A stretch of DNA of 64,000 bases, taken from contig JAEMWC010001634.1 in the NCBI GenBank assembly GCA_016490735.1, forward strand, positions 1-64,000, read 5' to 3'. The position numbers and the translations under genes are program-made. Under the pieces are notes generated by a model. It saw nothing but the letters and a program-made list of their open reading frames with translations. It searched no databases and was not told where the DNA came from. Positions 11,901 through 23,489 of the stretch are shown here, one piece after another; position 1 is the stretch's first letter, and every line of letters starts with the position of its first letter. This DNA is from Pachyseris speciosa. Lineage: Eukaryota; Cnidaria; Anthozoa; Scleractinia; Pachyseridae.

Positions 11901-14900
11901 GTTGAAAAACTGAAACTCCTATGTCTCACACACAAAAAGACTAAATATCTTCGTTTCCTATACTTTCTTTCTAGTTTTAATACCATTACCCAGTGGATTT
12001 CCGATAGCAAACGCTTTTGTGACAGAAAAGTATTTATATAAACAACACTTACAAAGGAATAAAATGGCAAAAATGTTAAATAATCCCGTCAAAGGAAACT
12101 GCTAAAACTGTGAATGATATTAGAAGAGTCTCAGAGCCTCTTAGACTGAAAAAAAATCTTTATCAGCAAGTCAAAAATGCGACATTGTTTTTGCGTCTTA
12201 TTGTGGGCACTTTTAATTGAAGCCTTTGATCGGGCCCCAGACAAAAAAATTCGCAGAAAATCCGAGCAGTGACCTCCGAAACAACAGAACAAAATAATCA
12301 AGGCATTCTTTGTATCTGGGACACGCGTCGTTCGGAGCGTAGGGTTTTTTCTCTGTAACTTGAAGTGTACTCGAAGCAAGGGAAATGTGAAGTCGGTGTC
12401 TATGGAATACCACTAATGATCTTTTCCTGTCTGTTCTGATAGACAAAGAGAATCTAAGCGGATATCGAAAAATTTCGATATTAATCCAGCATCCTAAATA
12501 GTCCCCTCCACTTCAAAAATATAAAAGGTCCCCAAATCCACTGACGCTAGATTCCTTCCAGTAAATGGCCTTAATCCTTCGTGTGAGCATACGCACTGTT
12601 GTGGTCAGCTGTTTTACGCAGATACCGAAGAGTTTTAATTAACTTGTTTAACCGTTCTACAAGAAAAATAATTTTGTAGTGTGAATTTTCTGCCTATGAT
12701 TAGCCCTCCTCCAAATAGGCTTTCAAAATGTTCAAGTCTATTTTGAGTTTAACCGGGGCAGGGGTTATTTATGTCTTACGATTTGTCCTTACTTTTTGTG
12801 CCACTCTGTGATTTTCCGAGTCACCTTAGCTTGTGTGTATGGTGTCAGTAGAAGGGAGCTCTAGCAACGAGGACGGCAACAGCAACGGCAACGAGAACGC
12901 CACAAAACAATAGGCTTAATGAGCAAAAACAATGGCTCTGCACGTGCGTTTTACATTTTGGTACATTTCTTTCCCGTCCTCGGCAAAACAACAACGTGAA
13001 CTGACCAAATTTTAGTTTTTCTCGAGAACGTTAGCGCATGACTGTAATAAAAGTTCTCTCTCTTTTTCCTTACTTTAACTCCGTTCAAAAAAATTTAGTC
13101 CCTGAATAGTTCGCCAGCATTTTCCAAGTTAAGCAAATTGGAATAATTGCGAAAGAGTTACAAAAACGAATAGTTAGATTTTGAAATGACGGTTTGCTAA
13201 AGCTCCCTAGTTTGATAATACGACGTGGTGCTGGCGTTTCTCGAGAGGTTCTAAATTTCTGTACCATTTTGGCCTGGTGCGGTTAACTGATATTTGCTAT
13301 ACTAATTATTTGCTGCCAGGAGCCCATTACCCATTTATACCCTGTTGCTGCTTAATCGAGTTTAGTATCCCGAAATAGATGTTCCTCTGATACTTGACTT
13401 ACAACCGCATTTTTCCCAGAAAGGAGAGCAGAACTGGCGTAGCGGTCTCAATATTTTAATCAAATATTCTGCCATCGTTGACCCGTTAAGCTCCAAAGTC
13501 AAGAGCGATTTTTTGTCATCACTTTACTGCACATATCTCCTATTGTATCAGCTGTGAGAATTAGTCAGACATCAAGCCATTTTGTCCTTGGAGAGCATTT
13601 CTTTATTCTTGTGACCAATATGCCATATTGGCGAAAGTTTCGCCAGATAGTGATATTGTAACTTCTCCGTTTTGTTGTTCTTAGCTTTATTTCTGCGAGG
13701 TTCCCGTTCATCTTGAAATACCAAAACAGTTCTTAGTATACGGCTCACGAATCCTTGCAATTTCGTTAATCCAATTTTAGTATTTTATTAATTTTAGTAT
13801 GGTAACTGAGCGGACGAAAGGAATTATATATGATCTCTAACAGCAGAGTAAACTCAGATCAATATATGAAGATATCAAAAGATTAAGCAGTAAGTTAAAA
13901 ATGAATAAATGCACGTTAAAAGGAAACGAGAGATATAATTAAAGACAGCAGGTCAAACACCAATAAATGCATATCAAAAGAGTTCCTTTTCAACTTGAAG
14001 AGCTCTTCAGCTTTGGTTTTTGTCCCAAAGGCGCCGTCAGGCAGGCAGCAGTCAACGGTCCACATCTCGGCCGATCCAAAGTTCAACATTTTATTCTTTC
14101 TGATAATCGTAAGGTTGCATCGCGGCGACAGCGCTCTTGTTGGGTCTTCCGAGTATATTTTATTGAAAACTTGAGTGATTGACCACTTGAACAAAGTCAG
14201 CTACTAAGAATGAAGCAAATTCATAAACCAAACAAGTTTCAGTAATGATTTTAATGTTTTCCAGCTGAGAATTCTAATTTCTATAGTTTACAAACTGGAT
14301 CACCTGCAAGGGTTCGAGTGTGAGAATTGACTTTTGACCCGCTTCTGCTAAAGAATGTGATTTTGTTTCTAGAATGACTAATTAAAAAAGAAAAGGGGGT
14401 AAACAGATAGTTCCACAGGAAGTACTGCTCAATAGCTTTCATTTGAATGGCAAAGCTTAAGAATATTGAGTCAGTGTCTACAAATTCGTAACGTTGCTGG
14501 AGAGAAATCTCCGTTTTGAGAGGAACTGGGTTAGCGTGGTAAGCTTTTAATGGTTAAGTGCGGTCAGATTAACAGCCCGTGTCGACACCATAAAAATCCG
14601 TTTCTTATTTCCAAAGATTTGCTTGGCTTGCCGATTTAAGTACATACTCGTGTGAGAAACAGAATATTGGACCAACTTTGCAAGAAAGGAGGTTGATTGT
14701 GTTTTCAAACAATATTGATCCAATTTAGATCGTTTAGGGGTTTATAGATTTTATAGAGGTATTTGGATTTGCCTCGGGCTTGAAATCCTATTGCTTTGAG
14801 CTGTTTATCCCTGTTTGTTGTTAATTCTCTAAAAAGCAGCCTTTTTATAAACAAAGACAATTGTTTTAACCATCGCAAAACAAAAGAGATGATTCGTGAT

Positions 14901-15694
14901 GAAAAGTCATCAAGCTCTCGCTACACAAGATTAGCTGCTCGATTCCCATGGGCAAATGAGTGAAGCAAATGTTCTTTTCAATTCGAAGAGCGTCCTCGAA
15001 TCCTAAATATTCATGAAACGCCCTCCTACAAACAGTAGAGCTTTGTTTGCGAAGTGCAATTAAATTACCTTGACCGAGACACGTGTTTGAATTCCTGCGA
15101 GTCATGTTGAGGGCCCAAAAGTAATCATGGACATCATAAATGCGAAAATCGAACAAGACGTAGTTTCAAAGTGGTGTCTGTTTTTCTTTGCATGAGGGAT
15201 CACTTACGGATTGTCAAACAGCTCAGACAGTTGATGCTATAAGGTCGACGGCCCTTCAATAATTTGTTCAAGTCTGGGCAAACCCAAGGCATTGGTGAAT
15301 CAATCAAACTCTCCACGATTTTCGAATTTCACCTCTTGGCCTTGTGAGTTTTTCTCGATTCTTGGTCTCGCATCTCCGTTCTTCTGTCTTCACGTTTCGC
15401 TTATTTAATAGCGCGCTTAGTATTCAAACAAATGCCGTAACGATTCATCTTTATGCAAAGCCTCTTTAATAACAAGACACAAGGTGTTAATTATAGTAGA
15501 GTTCAGACGCACATCATTGGTCCCCGTGGGATTTAGCATAGCTAATCATCATACATTATACCTGACCCAGAGATTTCACCGCTCACTCGGTTGCCGGCTG
15601 GGTTCTGTTAACTTCATTTACAATTCGTGGCTCTTTGGTCAGCTTCTACAAGTAGACTAGGGAACGCTACTTCAAGTGAGTTAGCTCTGCCAAG
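8967..15694. other. Intergenic DNA and 5' flank of the ZP-domain gene
   Basis: I found no convincing exon. The longest frames (9083-9421 plus, 112 codons; 10019-10315 minus, 98 codons) show no domain, no repeatable motif and no splice context. A single diverged relative of the 106-bp satellite lies near 14420-14460 in reverse orientation (TAGCTTTCATTTGAATGG). No TATA box or other promoter element could be assigned confidently upstream of 15695. Confidence 0.45.
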
Positions 15695-15743
15695 ATGTTT
15701 CTCCGCGTTTTGGTACTTCTGGTGCTTCTCGGCATCTCGAATG
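15695..15743 (+). CDS. ZP gene exon 1: start codon and signal peptide
   Basis: ATG at 15695 opens MFLRVLVLLVLLGISN and the exon ends AATG|GTAAGC in phase 1. The hydrophobic run of leucines and valines after one arginine is a secretion signal. This ATG is chosen because it directly precedes the leader and the exon joins in frame to the next one. Confidence 0.85.
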
Positions 15744-18700
15744 GTAAGCTATTTTCACATATTTCAGAATTTAGCCCTTAGCATTTGATTATTTGGCCTG
15801 TTTGAATAACCTTTCCTCCAATTCTTTTCGATGGAAATCGCGTGCCGATGGTTTACTCCTTTGCTAAATCTACACGACAAAAGCAGCTTTTTTCGGTATA
15901 AGCGAAAATCGCGCGCCTTCGGTAGAAATGTGGTAAGAGTTTCTGTACCGTAATATAAACAACTAGCCTTGATAAATGTCTGCAGACTTGATTAAAAGCT
16001 GTTTTACACTGATTTCTCGCAAAGTTAATTCTCTAGGCAGTGAAACAGCATAGATTGCATGACTTTTAATTGCAAAACTTCTCGAGTCATTTGAGCTTCT
16101 GCCCATGTCCTGTGTACACCATCAATATCCAATGCCTTTGTTCTGTTTTAGAAATCAACATGATCCGCGTGTAACCGGCTTAACACTAAAAGGAAATTGC
16201 GTACGCTATTCGAAGAATTGGCACGGCTACGGCTTGGATTACAATACGTTAATAATTAATATATTGCAAAAGTGCCGTGATTGAAAAAGATAGCGAAGCT
16301 CGAAACGCCCAGATGCCTGTCTCGTGGTCACGCATCGGTGAAATCACGACATTTATATGCATCTAGCCAGTTCCCTTGCAAACTTATTATGTTCTAGATT
16401 ATTAAGCTCATGTTTGCTTTTGTATCAACAAACTTCTAACCTCACTGGCAGATTTCTTGGCCATCCCGACGAAGAAATTTCAATCAATGTCACAAAACCG
16501 GTTAGTTTTGCTTCATGTTCGGTTGGGTGTGGTAAAAAATATATTTGACTTCGATTCTTTCAACCCGAAAACCTAATTAATATTCATTGACAAATTTTTG
16601 GCAGCAAGTTGAAAAGTTCTTTCAACGAAGTATTTCATTTTGTTTGCGAATATTTGCGGTCTAATGTTGGCGTCTTCGGCATGATAATTAAGACGAGGCT
16701 GATTTTTCGAGAAAATCAACGAACTTACTACCTCGAAAGTTCAACAAATAGGGTTTTTACAGCCGTGCGAAAGCGAACTATTTGGTTACTGGATATTCTT
16801 TGATAGAAAAAAGGTGAAGATACAACTTATTATTATATAATAATAATAATTAACTTTATTTATCCACGGGATCCTTATCACTAAAAGTGGTCTTTTAATT
16901 TATTCTGTCTGTTCATAACTGCGGCACCCCGCCAAGGATCTTTTTCTCTCTAAGTTGGTCTCGGGTGGGATAAATAAGGCTTCAATTAATGCAGATGGAG
17001 GTTGTTTAAAATATCAAAACGTTGCAGAGATAGACATGAGAACATTGCATACTTCATGGTGATCTCTATAGATGAAAATATTGCAGGACACGTGAGAAAA
17101 TTAGTAAGGAGAAAATCATAGCATTATAACTGTAAAGGTTACTGTTCTGATAAGAAATCGACTACTGACAGTTTCCGTTGAAAATCCTATCCAAACGAAT
17201 TCGAAATATTGCACATTTTAAGAGCGGCCTAAGTGAACGTCACACCACTTCGCAGCGAAGAGTTTACACATTTTTCGCCGGCCTCTGAACAACGTACCTC
17301 ATGCCTGGTCCGTTGTCTTGAAGTTGGTGCAGGTGGTCTTTGTTATGCTCTCCTTGGTAAATTACGCGACGTTTTTAATCATGAAACAATAGTGAAGCAA
17401 ATTAAGCGCCAATATGGCACAGTGCTGCAGTGTCGAGTTCATCAAAACAAATATATTCAACGTGTTAGCTAGTGCCTGATAATATCAATATATTTTGATT
17501 CGTATGCATACAGTACTTAAACGATTGATTGGTTTGTTGTTTGAGATGGAGCACCGTAGACTACGAGCAGTCTCTTCGGGGATGGATTGTGGGGCGGGCG
17601 AAAGACGCGCGCGCGCGAAGTTGCGAGGAGATGCGACGCGAGGGGAGCGCCGAAAATACAATCCGTCGCCGAAATTAGAGACTACTAGCAGTCTAGAATA
17701 CCGAGCTTCAAGCTCCGTGATCAACAAAGCGAGGTGTTAGTAAACTTAAACAGCTGCTAAATTTGTTGTTCAGCTTGCTTCTAGCTGGAATCCGTGAACC
17801 ACGCGACTGAGAAAGAAAAAAAAATCAAACATAAAAATGTACCGGACATTTAGTAAGTTTCTCGGATCTCTCGAGCTGAAACCCCCGCAGTTACCTTGAT
17901 ACGTATATTGATCTTTCAATTTTTTGTTTTGTTTTTGTTTTTGTTTTTTTTTTTGTTTTGTTGTTGTTGTTTTTTTCAGCTTTTACTTTTGACCACGCAG
18001 CAGGATAATCTATTGCCACTGCTAAAAAGAGAACCTGAAAATGAATAAATAGGCCAAGTTTGAGAGTTACATCTTGCAAGGACTGCAAAATAAAGCGAAA
18101 ATATGGCTCTACAAAGTCGTTTGTATTGGTAGTCTCTTTGGTCGTCACGCAACGCTAAAATAAATTATATATTGTAAATCACTGTCCTCTAATCCCACCC
18201 CCTAAGTTTAAAATTGGTCAGTCTTCGTCAAGTTTTCACTGTTCACTGTTTCTAATTGGTCGCATCGCCTCTCCTTGATTGGGAATAACAATATAGCTTT
18301 CACGGTTTTAAAGATAATTAGCTTTCAGTGTAGTTCTTGTCTATACTAAATAAAAGATGCGGCATGGCCTTGATCAGAAATTTTAGTCTGTGCCGTCAAT
18401 TGGTAACCATGTTATGAGCTAAAATGGATGTGTTTATAATTTGGCATTCCGCAACCTTGCAGACCCAACACTGCGGCTTCCGAAAAATATATTCTACCTG
18501 GGGCGTGAGCTTCGCGTGACTTTGTAGTGTTTCCAAACCTTTAAAGTCACGCGATTGATGTTAACATGCAAAACAATTCTTAACTTGACTTTTTATATAA
18601 CAATTTTAACCAGAGAACAAATTTACACAATATGATTTCTTAATAGTTTACTAGAGAATGTTTATTTTCAAAAACAGCTCAATTCGAAACATAGCCTCAA

Positions 18701-21700
18701 ACAGGGAAATGCGAAAATCTGCCATTTACTGTTGCAGAGGATTTTTGGTGACTTAAAGAATGTGGATGTGCAGTGTGTTTTTACCAAAACCTTATTTGTA
18801 AGAAGACTGTTTTAAAACGACTACTTGACACTAACAGCAAGTGTCAGAGCAGTCACTTCCGTCCAATGCTCCATATTAATCTGAGATCCAGAACGAGTCA
18901 GAATAATAGCTTTTTAATTTAAATTTGTTTCTCCTTCAGCCCAGACTACAGCCGAGGTAGATCAACCAACCACAGAACAACCACCCACGGATGAACCATC
19001 CACAGCTGCCCCAGTCACAGACTCACAAACTTCAGGTGCGCCAGTAACGATGGCCCCCACCACAGACGCACCAGAAACAGAGACCCCCTCCACAGACCCA
19101 CCATCTACTGCTGCACCAAGCACAGAAGCACCAAGCACAGAAGCACCAAGCACAGAAGCACCAAGCACAGGTGCGACAAGCACAGGTGCACCATCCACTG
19201 AGTCTCCCACTACTACCGCACCACCTCCTGACGGTAAGTGAAACAACTGATCTGAAGCAATTAATCTATCTCTTGGGTTTAACGAGATTTGTTCGTGGTT
19301 TATCGTTTGCTTCTTGCTTTTACAAACTAGAGGTGCAGAGTTCACTGTCCTTTGTGCCTCTAATTTCCTTTTTGATAAGATCTTATTTAAAACCTAAATC
19401 GTTATACTCGGCTTTGAAACTAAGCTAATTGCTCCCGTGAAAATCCGATGTGGGCGGAGACTTATCGAATTTCCAGAAGCCAGGGGTATATATTTCTGAC
19501 TGAAGCAGAATGGACCCGGCAGAATAATCGCCTTTGGCTGAATGTAGTATTTCGCAATTTTTAGCTAAAGCTCTTAGTTCTTCAAAAATTAAGAAGTAGT
19601 CGTGGCGCTCTGTATTTTTAAAGATTTCTTCCTCCAAGTTGCACTGTGTGTCTTTGGGATGCACCGTACAATTAAAATCGCCTCTTATTATTACAAGGAC
19701 GTTTTCTTTGCCGAATTCTTGTAGGTGTTGGTTTAGGTTATTAAAGAAGCTAACCTGGAGATTGGCATCATTTGGTGCGTAAATACTAAAGAATACAAAG
19801 GAGTTTTAATCGATTGATATTTCTTCCCTTTTCCCTTTTTGTCCGGGTTAAGTTTCCTACTTTCCAGTCTAAAGGGCCGTTTATCAGATTATTAGACCTT
19901 TGCCATGACTAAAGGGAGAGCCTGCCGCCCCATGTGGACGTGCAGCTATTAGTACCGTAACATTCCTGCAAGAAACCGAGAATGACAAACATGTCATTAT
20001 TCGGCATTTTCAAAGCCAGTAGCGTTGCTCTGAGAAGCAGAATTAACAAGAGCAAAGCTACGGGCCTTGAAAACACCGACAAATGACATGTTTGTCGTCT
20101 TCCGTCTACCCAAACGATCCTACAATCCTTCACTAGTACCAGTCTCCTCCTCGTTTTTGGAGTGGGCAATTAGTGTGAGATACCACAGGTATCCCACTTG
20201 AAAACAATCCTCATCCTTTCTTGGTTATTGAGAAGCCTGTGCGTCCATATTACTTTCCAGGTTTGTCAGTCAGCTGTACAAGTGATCAAATGATGGTCTT
20301 TCTTGATCATACAAAACATCCCAACCTTGATTTAGACAAAGTCACTTTGAAAGACACGAATTGTAGACTAACCGACTATGGACGCAAGAATAAAACACAC
20401 CTTTGGATGACAGTCCCGTTTGACGGCTGCATGACAAATCATTCCACTGAGGACGACACGATCACTTATCAAAACAGTATCATAAGTGAGGCCAGGACGT
20501 CAGCAGGTAGTGATTTAATCTCCAGAGAGTTTCAAGCTGAGTTCCCATTCAAGTGCACCTTTCCTCGCTCTGCTCTTCTGTCCGTTGTCAGCTTTTCTCC
20601 AGGACAGAGAGTAATCTACACTAAAACTGGTAAGTCTCTCACAGAATTCCCTTTCTGACGAAAACAAATCAGTCCCAAAAAATTAGCACCCTGCATCTCT
20701 TATTGATTTGATCAGATATTTGAGTTTCTTGATGGCGCGCTGCTCTGTCAGCTGGCGGCAAATAAAGGATCGACTTTTTGTCGATTGACCGTTAAATTTA
20801 AGGCCGTTTGAAGGTCCACATTGACTACGACGAAATACCCTCTACGAGTTTAACTTGCACATTCATACATTTATCATCGTGATCTCACGACTTTGAAGGA
20901 CTCCTTTTACGAGTCACTGTTGACTACAATATCGCTGACACCTATATTCGTTTTCTTTTTAATCTGCAGCTGAGTTCGGTAACTTTACCTTCACTATGGA
21001 CATGTACGAGACGAATGATTATGAAAATGTTTATGACGATTTCCCTGTTCGTTTGGACCTCAATGACTCAATGTACCTGGAAGTCAAAGTGACCGCGAAT
21101 GACTCTAAGTTGGTTTTGATTCCTTTAAAATGCTGGGGTACTCCTACTGCTGATGAGGGCGACGATAAATATTACGTATTCATCGACGACGGGTAAGGTC
21201 TAAACTACCCCACCCCGCTCCGACTGGCAATTTGCTGTAACCAACTGACCACACCCCACTGCACTGGAACGCGCCCCACGTCTATGATTTTATAAGCACT
21301 GTCATCAGGAGCAAAATTGTCTTGGTTTGCAAACCTAAGTGGCCATTAAATTTTACGGTGATTCCTCAAAACTGCATGGCGCATCCGTACTGAGCATAAT
21401 TTTTGGCATCATTTAGCGCGCGCTCGTTCGCGCGGACATTAGAAACATGGCTTATTTGCCTTGACATTGAGCTTTGTCAGCCAAAATCTTCTTTTTGTCG
21501 TCGTGTTGCAAAGAAACGAGCATGGTGACCACCCTTTTTTATTGGTGTTATTTACTCATAATAGGCACGCGAAAAACACATTATCAGGAAAAGAAAAAGT
21601 TTAATAGTAGAAGTTGAATTATTTACATAACTGACGCGAAACTCTGCATTTGGAGACAGGGAGGAATATGAGATGATGACGTAGTGGTCCAATTTCCTTA

Positions 21701-23489
21701 TATTTGCAAGATCAGGCAATTTGAAATCACTATACTGAAAAATTATAGCCCGGACAAACTATTATTATTAGTTTTTGGTTCATAATAACAATTTTCTTCG
21801 GTTGTTCAAGTTTCGAACATTTCTCATAAAACTCCACAAAAATAACATTTACAATAACGAGCATGTAGAACGAAAACAAGCACGGCGACCCGGCCCATCT
21901 TTTTATTGCGTTTTTTCAACGTCCTATGCATGGATATCATTTGTGCCAAGTTTGAAAAAATCTTAATGGTGCATCCTTTTCAAGGGAATTACCTTAAACA
22001 CCCAAGTCACGCAAACGATACATGACTAAAAAGATAGACAATAGTAAGGTCATCTATATAATGCAACTATTCAACAAAGACTGTCTTCTGTTCGAGACGT
22101 CGAAGGGCCAATAGTAAGCAGGCGTTCGAGATATAGAGCAATTTCGCTTTTCTAAACTAGGAGACCTTATAGAAGTACAAATGGAACCAGTTGGATATTG
22201 CATTCTTATGTTTGTCCATCTACTTTTTTTGTAGTTGTAAAAATAAGGATGATCCCACTCTGGTGTATGACTACCAAGAAAACTCCGTGCAGCGTTTTCA
22301 GCTGGGCGCCTTCCGCTTCTTGAGACAAAGTGCGGACGCCATGGTCTACCTACACTGTAATGTAGAGGCATGCCGCAAGGGGGACAGCGAGTCGCGATGT
22401 GCAAAGGGATGTGATGAAGGATTGATGAGAAGGAGGAGGCGAAGCTTGGTTCTTGATGCTGCGTCTCCACAAACTGTTAGCATTGGCCCCATAGATCTGC
22501 AGGAAACACACTCCGAACACGTGGAAGGTGAGTTGCCAAATTTTAATTGAAGCCATCCTGCCATAAAACAAAACAATTATTCAATTGATTTTCAGAGCGC
22601 GATGGTTGTTTAACATTTTATGTCCTGCCTTGGGTTTTCCACCACTTTGTAGCTGGCTTGATGTGCTTTTCGATGGCTTGGACTGAAGAACCGTTTCGCT
22701 CCTTTAGAGCGAGAATAGCAACTTTCACAGTTTCGGCAAAAAATTTGTGTGATCGGCATGAGCCTGGTTGGCCTGTGGCGCGAGTGAGCGGTGGACAACG
22801 CGGATATGAACTTTAGCGCTCTTCAAACTTACGAAGACTTAATATGAAACTGCTTGAAAGTATAACTCAGTTTAGGGTAAAACAAAAACAATTATATTTT
22901 CACCCGAGTTGCAAGATTATTTTTAAGGGGTTAGGGCGGGAAATGAACGAGAAGCCACGTCGAGTGGAGTACGGGAGCAGAATAGAGCAGAGCAAAGTAG
23001 AAAGATTAAGAGTATAGAAAGCAAGAGAAGAGTAGAGCCAAGTAGAGTACAGTAGAGTACGGTACGGTACACTAACGGCCCTTAAAATAGTCTTGCAACG
23101 TGTGTGAAAATAGAGTGGAATGGGGTGGGGTGCAGTGCAGTGCTGAGAGGAGTGGAGTGGAGTGGAGTGGAGTGGAGTGGGGTGCAGTGCAGTGCAGTGC
23201 AGTGCAGTGCAGTGCTGAGTGGAGTGGAGTGGAGTACAAGTTGTTTCGTCAAGTCTTTCTTGCATCTCAGTTTACTTAAATTGTTCTGTCTCTTGTTTCT
23301 TCTTTTTAAGAACAAAGTTCCGCAGGCTCGCTGACCGTCATAGCCGCAGTCGCAGGTGTCCTGGGCGTGGTGGTTTTGGCTCTGGTCGTCGCTCTGGTGA
23401 TGTTATACAAGCGTTACAACAGCCCCCAGATTGCTGCACGGGTTGTGTATACCAAGGCTTCCAGTGAAGACGGTAAACTGCTCGTGTGA
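15695..23489 (+). CDS. ZP-domain type I membrane protein with mucin-like stalk (six exons, complete)
   Basis: The joined exons are 15695-15743, 18940-19233, 20261-20629, 20970-21192, 22235-22527 and 23311-23489; all junctions are GT-AG and keep frame, giving 468 residues. Order: signal peptide (1-17), Thr/Ser/Pro/Ala-rich stalk (18-114), ZP-N with four cysteines (about 115-237), ZP-C with the CWGTP and LHCNVEAC motifs (238-375), five arginines (376-380) as the likely furin cleavage site, an acidic spacer, one membrane helix (about 415-441) and a short tail. ZP modules polymerise into extracellular filaments after cleavage at such a site; that role is family knowledge. No vertebrate orthologue can be named. 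It is the only complete gene in the window. Confidence 0.9.
15744..18939. other. ZP gene intron 1
   Basis: A 3.2-kb intron with no exon seen. It includes a GC-rich repeat at about 17545-17715 whose ends share ACTACGAGCAGTCTC-like sequence in direct and altered form, and a T-rich TTTTG microsatellite at 17918-17980. Confidence 0.5.
17545..17715. repeat. GC-rich short interspersed repeat in ZP intron 1
   Basis: A CpG-rich island-like core (ACGCGCGCGCGCGAAG near 17605) is flanked by GACTACGAGCAGTCTCT on the left and AGAGACTACTAGCAGTCTAG on the right. Its base composition is unlike the surrounding intron, and it looks like an inserted repeat. The open frames on both strands here are compositional. 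Confidence 0.4.
18940..19233 (+). CDS. ZP gene exon 2: Thr/Ser/Pro-rich mucin-like stalk
   Basis: The acceptor CTCCTTCAG at 18939 and donor GACG|GTAAGT at 19233 give a phase 1-1 exon of 98 codons. It encodes a stalk rich in Thr, Ser, Pro, Ala and Glu (for example QPTTEQPPTDEPSTAAP), with four near-identical 15-bp units, GCACCAAGCACAGAA, coding APSTE at 19109-19170. Such stretches are normally densely O-glycosylated and extended. Because the exon is symmetrical, it could be skipped or expanded without loss of frame. Confidence 0.85.
19109..19170 (+). repeat. 15-bp coding minisatellite (APSTE units)
   Basis: Four tandem copies of GCACCAAGCACAGAA, the last changed at its end to GGTGC, lie in the stalk exon. 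Exact repetition at DNA level suggests recent slippage, so copy number may vary between individuals. Confidence 0.8.
19430..20170 (-). pseudogene. Decayed LINE fragment: APE-type endonuclease region
   Basis: Read on the minus strand in more than one frame, intron 2 of the ZP gene holds LGFLQECYGT near 19995-19950, then IYAPNDANLQVSFFNNLNQH and an RGDFNCTV motif near 19700-19680, followed by PKDTQCNLEEE. The YAPND and GDFN motifs are typical of the apurinic-like endonuclease of non-LTR retrotransposons. Frameshifts and the lack of a reverse transcriptase downstream mark it as dead. Confidence 0.65.
20261..20629 (+). CDS. ZP gene exon 3: ZP-N domain
   Basis: The acceptor TACTTTCCAG at 20260 and donor ACTG|GTAAGT at 20629 give a phase 1-1 exon of 123 codons. 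It starts LSVSCTSDQMMVFLD and contains KDTNCRLTDYG, VPFDGCMTNHSTEDDTITYQ and FPFKCTFPRSALLSVVSFSP. The four cysteines and the initial C-x4-M-V pattern fit a ZP-N immunoglobulin-like polymerisation subdomain with two disulfides. The upstream VIEKPVRPYYFP reading belongs to the intron. Confidence 0.88.
20630..20969. other. ZP gene intron 3
   Basis: A 340-bp intron with a good acceptor (TTTTAATCTGCAG). Nothing else seen. Confidence 0.7.
20970..21192 (+). CDS. ZP gene exon 4: first part of ZP-C domain
   Basis: The exon runs from CTGCAG|CTGAG to GACGG|GTAAGG and ends in phase 2. It encodes AEFGNFTFTMDMYETNDYEN, VRLDLNDSMYLEVKVTANDS and LVLIPLKCWGTPTADEG, ending YYVFIDDG. The CW-x-TP motif is the conserved first cysteine region of ZP-C domains. 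Acidic residues are unusually frequent between the strands. Confidence 0.87.
21193..22234. other. ZP gene intron 4
   Basis: A 1.04-kb intron. I see no exon or transposon terminus that I can support. Confidence 0.6.
22235..22527 (+). CDS. ZP gene exon 5: end of ZP-C and five-arginine cleavage site
   Basis: The acceptor TTTTTTTGTAG at 22234 and donor GAAG|GTGAGT at 22527 frame a phase 2-1 exon. It encodes CKNKDDPTLVYDYQENSVQR, FQLGAFRFL, MVYLHCNVEAC and SRCAKGCDEGLM followed by five arginines. The LHC-x-V-x-x-C and C-x3-C patterns are the classic ZP-C disulfide block, and the arginine run fits a consensus furin cleavage site that releases the ectodomain for polymerisation. Confidence 0.88.
22528..23310. 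other. ZP gene intron 5 with pentamer microsatellite
   Basis: A 783-bp intron, occupied in its second half by the GGAGT/GCAGT repeat described separately. Acceptor TTCTTTTTAAG at 23310. Confidence 0.7.
22960..23234. repeat. Pentamer microsatellite (GAGTG/GCAGT and degenerate AGTAG units)
   Basis: Clean GGAGT and GCAGT pentamers run from about 23106 to 23234, preceded by decayed AGAGT/AGTAC-type pentamers from about 22960. Long open frames across it on both strands are artefacts of the repeat. Confidence 0.9.
23311..23489 (+). CDS. ZP gene exon 6: transmembrane helix and cytoplasmic tail
   Basis: After the acceptor TTTTTAAG at 23310 the exon encodes EQSSAGSLTVIAAVAG, a hydrophobic span (VLGVVVLALVVALVMLY), then KRYNS and a short tail ending SSEDGKLLV, with TGA at 23487-23489. 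A possible donor, GACG|GTAAAC, at 23471-23477 could extend the tail by splicing to an unseen exon, so the stop used may differ in some transcripts. Confidence 0.85.

Noticed and set aside
22054..22576. Minus-strand frames of 73-138 codons
   Set aside because: Antisense of the ZP-C exon, which has clear cysteine motifs and splice phases on the plus strand.
22900..23334. Frames of repeated Leu-His-Ser-Thr or Glu-Trp-Ser-Gly on both strands
   Set aside because: Pentamer microsatellite in a ZP-gene intron.
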